Positions 1 through 9,946 of a stretch of DNA of 64,000 nt are shown here, piece after piece. The notes under the pieces were generated by a model. That model searched no databases. It was not told where the DNA came from and saw only the letters and a list, made by a program, of their open reading frames with translations. A program made the translations under genes and the position numbers. Source of the stretch: Stenogyne calaminthoides (lineage: Eukaryota; Streptophyta; Magnoliopsida; Lamiales; Lamiaceae); contig JBBCBC010000009.1 of assembly GCA_037126765.1 (NCBI GenBank), positions 40,687,255 to 40,751,254 on the forward strand, in the 5' to 3' direction. Each line of letters opens with the position of its first letter. Positions within the stretch are counted from its first letter, which is position 1.

Positions 1-1294
1 CTACATAATGGTGCTGCGCCAAAAACCCAAAAGTTTAAACTTAGAGCCTGTTTGGTTAATGAAAGGGTAATAAAATACATTCTCATTAATATTACTTGAC
101 ACTTGACAGTTTTTATATATGTGTAATGAAAATAAAATCAAATAATTAATTAACCTAATTTAATACTTTTATTATCTAAATTCACCATTTTAATTACTTA
201 CTCAAATGTTCTCACGTGATATTTATTATTAGTTTTCTTATCAAATAATAACATTAAAATTAATAACTTCATAATAATTGAAGCAACCCTTTGTAATGAC
301 TTTTGTACACATGTCTGGAAAATCCAGTTTACATCTTTTATCTACTTTTGTATTATTATAGTTATTTCACATGGATGGACCACATACTGTATGTATCAAC
401 TTAAATTGTTTGGAAAACCTACTCATAAATACCATTTTTCACATACCATTACTCATAAAATTATAGATAATTAAAAAAAATTAGTAAAATTTAAAATTTG
501 AATATATAAATTTTTTGACTAATATTTTTATTTCTGAAAAAACAAATTAAATAAAAGAACAAATAAATAAAAAAATCAATTAGATAAAAAAATATACAAT
601 TAAAAAAGTTTAGTAAAATTTAAACTTTAAAATTTACAATTTTAAAATTTTAAAATACAAAATTATTAAAAATGTGGAGTGCATTAGGAGTGCAAATTGG
701 TGGTTGAAGAAATTAAGGGCATTTAAGTCTTTCCTACCTAATTTTTGGATTTAAGAGTAAGAGTTAAAAATGGTGACACTGGCACAAGAAAGAAAACACA
801 CTTTCTATAAATAATGACTCCATCAGAATTGTAATTGTTTTTTTTTTTTTTCTCAATTTCACATGTGTTCGTACTGTTCAGTGCCTGGTTTAAATTTATA
901 TATTATACGCTCTTGTTGCATTATAACCTAACATGATATTAGCCGTCGTGATTTCTAATTTAATGACTTCATGTAAGGTTCATTCAACAAGTACGGTTTT
1001 ATTAAGAAAATTAAATAAATTAATTAATTTTGCACCTCTCTATAAATTCATATTTTTAAATGAGATGAGATTTTTTCATAGAGCCTTCAGGCTCACGCAC
1101 ACGTTCTGGGTTCGATTTCCGCTGAAAGCAGCTCCACCCATATTAAATTGTTCATTTGATGGCCTCCTCCCAATAATGGAGATGAAGTAAGAGAATTCAG
1201 TCAACGAGTGAGGGAGAATGTTAGAAAAATTAGATAAACGAATTAATTTCGCACCTCTGCAAGTCCGAACTTTAAGATGAGACAAAATTCTTTT
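1..1294. other. AT-rich intergenic DNA, no gene seen
   Basis: No convincing coding sequence. Around 1070-1190 there is a tRNA-like stretch with a B-box-like motif (GGGTTCGATTTCC near 1109) that could belong to an old SINE. I could not define both of its ends or a target duplication. The rest is AT-rich, low-complexity DNA. Confidence 0.5.
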
Positions 1295-1711
1295 AGTCTA
1301 TGTTTGTTTATAATTTTGAGGGGATTTGAAATCCTGTAGAGGAGATTTATAAGGATTTGACATAAAGTAAAAAGTGTATTTATACTGTAGGATTTTGTAG
1401 AATTTTATGACGTATGATTTTGAAAAAGTAGATGATAGAAATAATATTATATTATAAAAAGTAATATAGAAATGATTATGTAATGATAATAAAGTAAAGA
1501 AAAATAGGAGATAGAGTATTGAGTTGGATAGATAATAATAATTGAAAAGTGTGTGATAGACGATTAATAATGTATTGCAAAAGATAAAATATGTGTATTA
1601 TAAATATTATAGAGCATAATTTTAGAGAATTTAAATCCTAATAAGCGAACAAGGATTTAAGATTTGAAATTCGAAAAAGAGATTTCTCGCACCATAAACA
1701 AACATACTTTA
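1295..1711. mobile_element. MITE with imperfect terminal inverted repeats
   Basis: The left end AGTCTATGTTTGTTTAT and the reverse complement of the right end (AAAGTATGTTTGTTTAT) agree at most positions. The subterminal parts (GATTTGAAATCC on the left, GGATTTAAGATTTGAAAT on the right) also pair. About 417 bp with no ORF, so a non-autonomous DNA transposon. The superfamily is uncertain; the termini resemble hAT-type MITEs. Confidence 0.6.
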
Positions 1712-3637
1712 GGTTTCACCAATATAATATTTTGCATATAAGTTGATCATTTCCTTTTTCTTTTCTTGAAACTGTAGTTTTTAAGTTTCAAAAAAGATTG
1801 CGCTAAAAAAAGAAAAAAAAAGTTTGGAGATTTGTTGTGGTCGTTCTAACTAGTGCTTGATGTAGACACATTTGCATGAGTTAAAGAAAGATTATTTCGA
1901 ACAAATGGTCTAAAACCGCTAACGCTGATGAAGCTTCCATTTTGTCCTCATCATTTGGTGAGTAAAAAGGGAAAGTAAGTATGATGTTTAGTCCATCGTT
2001 ATGTTCCGACAAAAATAATATATTCTACCAAGGATAGGCCTTGTTTATTCAAATGATTGTACTGATTAGTGGAAACATAATTAAGTAGAATTGAATTGTT
2101 TATGAATTGTTTCAATCAAGACATATATTTAAATTATAAGATTGTATTTTTTTGTATTCTTCACTAAAATTTTGATATTTGTGTTTAGATTGAGAGATTA
2201 TGTGAGATATTTATACAAATATTATAAATGTCTTTCAATTAAATTAAAGCAATAATAAAATATTATTGTGAATTTATTCAAACGGTAATATTTTAAGATA
2301 TTTTTTGTCTCACCCATTCATCTGAAATTGATTAACTCGAAATACGGGATAAAATGCCTTTTTGTATCCAGTTGAAAATGTATCTAGTCCGCATTCAACG
2401 AACTAAACTACTAATTACTTGAGATTAGGCCGCTCCAAGCCTATCCGCAAACCAAACGAATCTTTAGTTTTGAACTAAACAATTAAAAGAATTTTATGTT
2501 ATCTAAAAGTTTGAAACGGATTAAAAATATGTGAAATTAATTATTTTTGTAGTTGTCTAGTAACAACCAATTACTCTTTTACCGTTTACGCAACAATAAT
2601 TAATTAATTGAATATATAGTACAAAAAAGGATCTTCCAAAAACTTATCGCCAGGACCATTATGAATCAGTGGGGGACAACATGCCCTTAATTATGCTGAA
2701 ATGGTAAAGATTTTCGTCCACATTTCTGGAAATCCAATTTTAGATCACATTATTGATCTACTTCTGTATTATTTTAGTTTTTTCACATAATTTATGTATC
2801 AATATAATTAGTTTCATTTTCCCAATTTTACATGTTTGTTTGTGAGGGGCAGGGCAGACAATCCTAAAATTAAAGAAATAATTATGGTGGGTTACAAAAT
2901 TTTGAATCAAGTTACTAATAGATAGGTATAATTTTTTTTAAAAAGGTACAATATAATTGCATATATACAGTCAAAGTTACATAGAATATACAAAATTACC
3001 TATTTATATGTAATATTTATGTACCTATATATTTATTAATAAATTTTGAATTGTCAATTATAATAATCAGTCGGATAAATATAATATACATATTTTACTC
3101 GAATGATTACTTATTAGTTATTATTTGGCCCGAATTTAGACTTGTGGCCCATTTGAATGGGTCATGATTCATGTAGGGGGTGTCTGACAAGTCAAATTTC
3201 GTTGATTTTTTATTTTTTTTTTGGACGGAATTTCTTTGATTTTTTAATCTCGATTATAAATTTATCTTTGCTATCATTCTTGGACAACAAATCATGTGAG
3301 TCCATTCATTGATGTTAGTTCAAATATGACATAAGAATATAAGATAGTCTCCAAAGCTAATTTTAACTGACACATGATATAAGTACGTGATTATAACTTA
3401 ATGATTTCACGTAAGCCCCATTCAGCAAGCATGTCTAAGGGCATTACAAATATAATATTTTACATAGAACACAAAAGTTATAAGTTAATTTGATTTTTTA
3501 AAAATTGAAAATGTTGTTTAAACTTTCAACGAAGATTTTGTTACGCATGTTTCTACTGCTGGTAGTGGACACATTTGAATCAGTTCAACGAGGATTCTTT
3601 CAAGCAAATGGCCGTAACGTAAAGGAGAACACGATGT
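1712..3637. other. Intergenic DNA without recognised gene
   Basis: AT-rich sequence. A possible degenerate MITE lies at about 2036-2465 (GGCCTTGTTTATTC on the left, CAAACCAAACGAATC on the right), but the ends do not pair cleanly. No coding exon or RNA gene is visible. Confidence 0.45.
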
Positions 3638-3640
3638 TTA

Positions 3641-4330
3641 GGGGGTGTTTGGCACAACTTATAAGCTCTTTAAACAGCTTATAAGCTGTTTTAAAGAGTT
3701 TATAAGTTCATTAATTTTGTTTGGTAAAATAAGATGTCTAATATCTTATAAAATCTAAAAATAAACTTTTTAGAGCTTATAAACTCCAAAAAAATAAGTT
3801 GGAATATACCAACTTATTTTAAAAAAATTTTCAGAAAAAAAAAATTCAGAAAAAAATTATTTTCGAAAAAAAAAAATTTAAAATTATTTTCAAAAAAAAA
3901 AATTGTATAAAAAATTATATTAAAAAAATTAAAAAATTATTAAAGAACTTATAAGTTGTACTCCCTCCTATTCAAAATATAAGATGTTTTGGCTTATTGC
4001 ATTATTTACTTTTTATTTGATGTTTTGGCTTTTATTTCCCTACATTGCCCTTATTTAATACTCTTTCTTTACTTTCTTGTTTTACTCTCTATCATATCAT
4101 TAAAGATAATTTATCATTAAATAAAATTAATTTTGGTATAATTTTTCTTTTTTATTAATAAAGCGTCTGAAACACAAAACATCTTATATTTTGAATAGGA
4201 GGAAGTATTAGCCAAACACTTTAACAACTTATAAACTACTTAAAAATTACATCTTATAATCTCTTAAAACAACTTATAAGATGTTATAGCTTATAAGATG
4301 TTTAAAATAAGCATAGTGAAACGGGCCCTT
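3641..4330. mobile_element. hAT-like fold-back MITE, split by a nested Stowaway
   Basis: The left end GGGGGTGTTTGGCACAACTT and right end AAACGGGCCCTT resemble the common plant hAT MITE ends. Both halves are rich in the motif ACTTATAAG/CTTATAAG and fold back on each other. The element is interrupted at 3961-4205 by a Stowaway-type MITE. No clean 8-bp target duplication was found, so the exact ends are approximate. Confidence 0.55.
3961..4205. mobile_element. Stowaway-type MITE (Tc1/mariner), nested
   Basis: Terminal inverted repeats of about 30 bp begin CTCCCTCCTATTCAAAA on the left and end TTTTGAATAGGAGGAAG on the right. A TA dinucleotide flanks each side (3959-3960 and 4206-4207), which is the target duplication of Tc1/mariner elements. 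245 bp with no ORF. It sits inside the fold-back element at 3641-4330 and is therefore the younger insertion. Confidence 0.85.
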
Positions 4331-4694
4331 AATCAATCAATATGCACGGGCAAGAAAAATAATCCACCAAGAATTTTAGCATTTCATCCATAGCTGAATC
4401 AATAACCCATTGTCTAATCCATTGACACATGCTTCATAACCCTCCCTAACTGTTTGACTGAAAATCCATACGGGAGGACTTAAGCTCATTTCTGGGTCAA
4501 GCCAATAAAACCACATGTGATACGAAAAGAAAACTAAGGTACAATATAGTATTCAAATTGTTTAATTTATACTAGTATAAGAATTGACGTGAACAGTACA
4601 AATTACTGGGTAATAAGATTTAAAATCACTTAATACAACTGCAAAATTCATCTCAACTAAGTGTTTCTCAAATATCTCATCGCCTGGCGTTGCT

Positions 4695-6850
4695 TCAGCT
4701 TTTAGCGGCAGTCTTTTCCTTTAACTTCTGTATCTTCAGAACCTTCTTCACAATCTTTTGTTCTTCCACCAAGAAAGCTCTAATGATTCTTCAATCACAA
4801 ACAGAGAAATTTAAATGTTACAAAAAAACATCATGAGCAAATGGCAGCAATATAATTAAATTAAAACCAACCTTTCTCTTACAGCACCACCAGATAATAC
4901 TCCGCCATAAGCACGGTTGACAGTCCTACGGTTCCTAGGTAATCTAGACCTCTTGTACTCAGTAGGTCTCAGATGAGGAATCTGGCCAAACCAAGATTTA
5001 TTAAGGATTAGATGACAATGTAGGTAAACTAGAGAATCGTAGATACTGGTTGTTTGATGAGAGATGGACAATCAAAAGGAAAAAGTAAGGCCCCAAACCA
5101 TATCGTATGACATAATCTGTCACCAACATTCTCAACCCCAAACCATATCGTATGACATAATCTGTCACCAACATTCTCAACCGAAATTACGATTTTTACC
5201 AAGCTTTTTTCCTAAGCAATAAAAAGAACAAGATGCCAATTCGATATAAAAAGCCAATAAACTTGAATAGAACAGCAGAACAAACTAAGTCTATTAGTTA
5301 ATAATCTGCCATTCTGCAACAAGCGATTCAATCTGTAAGAATCTACAGAGTAACATGAACCAAAGAATTCTATTGCATTCGGTACTTTTTATCCCAATGA
5401 AATTAATTATCACCCTGTATTTCACGCGCAACGTCCTCAAGAAGTATGTATTAATTTCACATTAAATGAAGTTATACAAGAACTGAAAAAAGAAAACGCA
5501 GGTCTCATCTTTCTAGTAGTGCCTTACAAGATAGTTAAATACCCCTGGCCCCCTACTCTCATCTCCAGTTAATGACAGAATTTTTTTGTGTGCAATAAAA
5601 TTTCAATAATATATTAATCAGAGATATAGCAGAAAAGATACAAGGGTACTGATTTACAAAACAGAGCACTTAAAACAACACCAAAATTATGCTAACATTG
5701 AATACCTAATTGAAATATATGAAAATAATTTGCAAAAAGAAAAAGCTACTAACACAAGGCCAACATTAAAATATCCATCACGTAGAAAACATATGATGAC
5801 AATAGGCTAAAAGTCATTATCAACTAAGGACCCGCTTGGTTTGACTTGGTAATGGTAATGGTAATTGTAATAGGTATCATTGATGGGTCAATCACCATGG
5901 GTTATTGATTGCATTGTTATTTGTTTGGTTAGAATGTGGACAATGAGTATCAATGTATCATGTGAAGTGGGTTGAGTGAGTGAGGGTAATAAATTGCTTA
6001 CTTCAATTCTCATTACTTGTGTATCAAAACTACCAAGCAACATTAATAGAAGTAATTCCAATTACCCATTTTCGTTACCCACAACCAAGTGGGCCCTAAA
6101 TCATCATATACACTTGAAGATGCTGATAAAGACATCTTGAGTACCTCTTTTGCGTGGTGGTAAACAATCTAACACCAGATAAACTATTACACGAGATCAA
6201 GATTTTGCATAACCTCGAATATTTTGTATATATGTTAACATCTGGAGCTCCAAACTTATGAAAATTGTAACCATAGACTGATTCAAGAAAACTCTACATC
6301 TTCTCCACAAACCAAAACATCCAACATTATTTAACAAAGTTTGCTTAGGCATTAGAAACTCCAGTGGCTGCAAAAAGTTAGCAAGGCCCATTCGTAGGTA
6401 ACACACTGGTAAAGAAGATTATACAGAAGAGCTACAAGAGATTATAATATTAAAACATTTACGCGATTATCTGAACCAAATAAACCAATAGATCAACATC
6501 AACATTCAGAAGTAAGACAAAAAAATATGAAAAAATAATGCTTACTCCTTGGATTCTCTTTCCAGTAACAGGGCACTTGGGGCCGCTAGCCGTCTTCTTA
6601 GTTGTCTGATACACTAGCTTCCCTCCTGATTTCACATAACTCAAAACATCAACGATCGTGTAAACAAAATCAACCATAAATTGCAGAAAAATGAAACCAA
6701 AACACAGATTAGACCATATACAACACCAAATCAAGCACGTGCAAAAGAAAGGCAATTGCTAGGGCAAATACCTGGTGTTTTGACGATACGGTGCTGATTG
6801 GATTTCGTAGCATAGCTATGGCTAGACCTATATGTCAGCCGCTGCACCAT
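4695..6850 (-). CDS. RPL34: 60S ribosomal protein L34 (eL34)
   Basis: Structural protein of the large cytosolic ribosomal subunit. Four coding exons on the minus strand: 6850-6772, 6625-6546, 4981-4872 and 4788-4695, all with GT..AG borders. They sum to 363 nt, giving 120 residues plus TGA, the usual length of plant eL34. The protein opens MVQRLTYRSSHSYATKSNQH, continues with KTASGPKCPVTGKRIQG in exon 2 and RPTEYKRSRLPRNRRTVNRA in exon 3, and ends in a lysine-rich tail KLKEKTAAKS. These are hallmark eL34 segments. Intron 2 (1564 bp) carries a perfect 45-bp tandem duplication and a MITE. Frame and phase close exactly, so I treat it as an intact housekeeping gene. Confidence 0.97.
5091..5180. 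repeat. Perfect 45-bp tandem duplication in RPL34 intron 2
   Basis: Two adjacent identical 45-bp units, 5091-5135 and 5136-5180, each starting CCCCAAACCATATCG and ending CAACATTCTCAA. No difference was seen between the copies, so the event is recent or the locus is prone to slippage. It lies within the intron, away from the splice sites. Confidence 0.95.
5827..6097. mobile_element. hAT-like MITE in RPL34 intron 2
   Basis: Left end AGGACCCGCTTGGTTTG; the reverse complement of the right end is AGGGCCCACTTGGTTGTG. The interior shows GGTAATGGTAATGG and GAGTGAGGGTAAT. A second copy of the same family, with diverged ends, is at 18351-18586. About 271 bp, non-coding. No exact 8-bp target duplication could be confirmed. 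Confidence 0.75.
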
Positions 6851-7121
6851 TTTTACTCGGTGTTTGGTGGCTTGAGGCGATGAAGAAGAATGGCAGAGTG
6901 AGGAATAGACTAAAAGCAGTTTTTTAAATTTAAGGGGAGAGAGAATATAATTGAAGCCCTAGATTGTACGGCTGAGATATTCCTATTCATGATCAGAATG
7001 TACGGCTGAGATTCAGAGAAGATTCGGACCGGGCTCTCTTTCCATTATCAAATAACTGGGCCGATGTCACATAAAGCCCAATAATTACAGGTCCAGTAAG
7101 AAAATATTATAAATTTATAAA

Positions 7122-7396
7122 TAAGGCGCTTTTTAGGTGTTTTTTTTTAATTACAAATCATCACTCTCAAATGAATTTATAAATACTTAAATTTGAGAGT
7201 GTAGGGAAGAGAGTGAAGGGTGGAGGGGGAGGAAAGAGGTAAAGATAAGAGGATTTCAAATGACTAGGTTTTGATGAGTATTTGAAATTCCACAATTTTA
7301 AACTAAACTCTCAAGTCTAAGTATTTGTAAATTCATTGGAGAGTGATGATTTGTATATGAAATCATGAATTTCAAATTCATCCAAATGGAGCCTTA
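7122..7396. mobile_element. MITE with 36-bp internal inverted arms
   Basis: Ends TAAGGCGC and GGAGCCTTA. Arms at 7153-7190 (ACAAATCATCACTCTC...) and 7319-7354 (...GGAGAGTGATGATTTGT) are nearly complementary, so the sequence would fold into a long hairpin. No ORF. The ends resemble those of common PIF/Harbinger or hAT MITEs; the superfamily is undecided. Confidence 0.6.
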
Positions 7397-7954
7397 ATTC
7401 AATTTATAAAATTTTCTTCTTTTTAAAACCAATTTATAAATAATTATTGTGCCGATTTTAAGACCTTTCCGGATTGTTAAGTTTTGAAATGCAGCGTTAT
7501 GACTTATTTACTTGACAAAAACTACGTGAACCCGAGTTCATTGTGAACTTAATTTTTTTAGTATCATTGTTATGTATAAAAATTAACATTAATGAAAAAA
7601 ATTATCACTGTTATGCACAAAAATTATCATGGTTTAAAAAATGCTTAATTTTTTTAAATAATCAATTTTTTTATGTATAACAATGATAATTTTTACACAT
7701 AACAGTGATAGATTTCATATATAGACCTGGTTCACAACAGTGTTACGATCTATTTACTGCAGAGAAACAAAGAACACAGTATATTTATATACATAAAATC
7801 ACAACTGTGATTAAAACTCTTAAAAAAATCATAATTCTTGGTTAATGAACACACAAAAGAAGCCCTCGATGCATTAATATCAAACACCTGAAGATGAGGG
7901 CATTACTTTAGTCCACTCTTACCATTTGCACAATTTTCCAACCAATAGTTATAA
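7397..7954. other. Intergenic DNA with a palindromic segment
   Basis: No gene seen. From 7547 to 7712 an imperfect palindrome is built on TATCACTGTTATG and its complement CATAACAGTGATA, flanked by GTGAACCCGAGTTCA on one side and TGGTTCACAACAG on the other. It is probably another MITE. A related but degraded sequence occurs at about 18680-18870. Confidence 0.5.
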
Positions 7955-9074
7955 TCCCTCTATATACTAATAGAGAGTTTTTTTTAATGATGTGTCATCT
8001 TGTGGTTAATTTGGATGATGTGTCTTCTTGAGGTTAATTTGGATTATAGGTTACATTTTATTGTATTGATGTGTTATTTTTTTATTGATTTGTAGTAATA
8101 TGTGGCATTCATATGACATTTTAATATGTAGTTTAATAGAAAATTGCAATAAATAAAATTTGAATCAGACACATCTTAGATTATATTTATGTTATTTAGA
8201 AACTAAGTTAATCTATAATTTTTTAAATAACTTGAATATTTATTTTATTGAGTATTAGCTTCTTTGTATTAACTTTTATTTTATATCTAATATTTTATCA
8301 CACATCGATTTTGAAAACATCCCTCAACCCACTAATATGAAATTTCTACATGCTTATGTGTTGCATTATTGTGAATTTCGATGATGTGTCGTCTAATTAA
8401 GAAATGATAATTATGTAAAAAGTAAATAATGAATTTGATTTATAGATAATGTTGACATTTCACAATATAATTATTTTCTAATTATTTAGGTATTTAAAGA
8501 TGTGTGAATGTTATAAAATATATAATTAATATTTATTATTTTATATTTTATTTATTTAACTTTATTATATACTTCATTTATCTTTGTTTACTTAATTTTT
8601 ATTGTGACTTAATATAATATAAATAAAATATTCAATCTAAATGTATTTTATTTTAATGTGAATTATTATATTTAATTATTAATTCTTTAATGATTAATTT
8701 TATTCTATTATTGCTCTTATGTATATCTTAATTTATTTTATGTAACAAAATATTTTATATTATAATTCATTCACTTTTTTTTTTATTAATACATACTAAT
8801 TAATATATTTTTTTAAAAATATTGTTTCATTTTTTATTTTTTTTTCTTAATCGATTTATTTTGTTTTAATTTGCAGGTTTCAACTTCATATTAAAAGGAA
8901 TGATTAATTTTATTTCAAGAAGCAAGGTTGTAAATATACATCTTAAATAAGTATTAATTTATATTTAGTGTATTTATGTATATATTTATATTTTTTTATT
9001 TTCAAATATATTATTTAATTGGATTGTTGTATTTTTTAATTAAAGACCCGCGTAACATGCGGGCACTAAACTAG
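7955..9074 (+). mobile_element. Non-autonomous Helitron
   Basis: The 5' end TCCCTCTATATACTAATAG begins with TC. The 3' end shows the Helitron hairpin CCCGC-GTAACAT-GCGGG followed eleven bases later by the terminal CTAG. The insertion lies between A (7954) and T (9075), the Helitron target. 1120 bp, extremely AT-rich, with no Rep/helicase ORF. Same family as the element at 20125-20890: both contain the block around TTTGCAGGTTTCAACTTC near 8872. Confidence 0.85.
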
Positions 9075-9352
9075 TTAAAAATAAAAACTCATTGAAAGAA
9101 ATATATTATTATATATAAAAAAGTGTTACACGAATTATAAATTAATCAATTTAAGAATCCAAAGTTTACCTGCCGCCACCAACCAACCCAAAGTGGTGAA
9201 GTGGAGGCCCAAAAATATTCTATGTCAAATTATCAACCTACAACGAATAAACTATAATGTGTATCAAATGGATAAAAATAAATATAAAATAAAGAGGATT
9301 ATATTTATATGTGGCCATATGATAATTATACATATTTACCCGACAAATTCTC

Positions 9353-9658
9353 CTGTGCACCACATGCATCAATAAAATTGAAGCAATTTAATTTTAGGAG
9401 TTTTTTTTCTAAATTTTTTATGTTTTAATTTTTTTTTTTTTATTTCAATTTTCTTTTAATTTTAATTTCAATTTTAGGTTTTTTTTTTCTCTCGACCCGG
9501 ACCCAAACCCGGCCAGAGTGGTTCATGGTTCATCCGACCCGAATAATTCATATATGATTTAGAGTTCATTGTTTAGGGGTTAGAGTTTAGAGTGTATAGT
9601 TCATCCAAATTAAAATTGAATTCAATTGCATCAATTGCACCTTGTGCAATTAGTGCAC
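9353..9658. mobile_element. Fold-back element with GTTCATGGTTCA core
   Basis: Inverted arms: GTGCACCACATGCATCAATA on the left and, on the right, TTGCACCTTGTGCAATTAGTGCAC. The centre holds CCCGGACCCAAACCCGGCC followed by GAGTGGTTCATGGTTCATCC. The same core occurs, as a dimer, at 14195-14430 and 37850-38060. No ORF. Confidence 0.5.
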
Positions 9659-9937
9659 ATGAGAGTAACTCTATTTACCGACAGTGAATTATTTTATTTA
9701 TTAAAAAATAAATTAGTAATGGTAATTAATCATCACCAGTATATAAATATTTATAGGAAAAAAAAAACTAACTCAATGTCGAACACTAATGGAAGAGTAC
9801 TAGATCACTTGTTGGTTAATAATTTGAGAAAAAGATTAACACCCATGCATGTGCACAGCTATCAATTATTTTAATAAATTTGTTACCATATATTTTACTA
9901 AAATTACTAATATTGATAAATTAATATTTTTAGTGAA

Positions 9938-9946
9938 ATAATTAAT
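9938..9946. repeat. 9-bp target-site duplication, left copy
   Basis: ATAATTAAT, repeated exactly at 12730-12738, on either side of the MULE-like element. Nine base pairs is the standard duplication length for Mutator-like transposons. Confidence 0.8.

Noticed and set aside
933..1285. Overlapping short ORFs on both strands
   Set aside because: They overlap a tRNA/SINE-like repeat, have no motif and no splice context.
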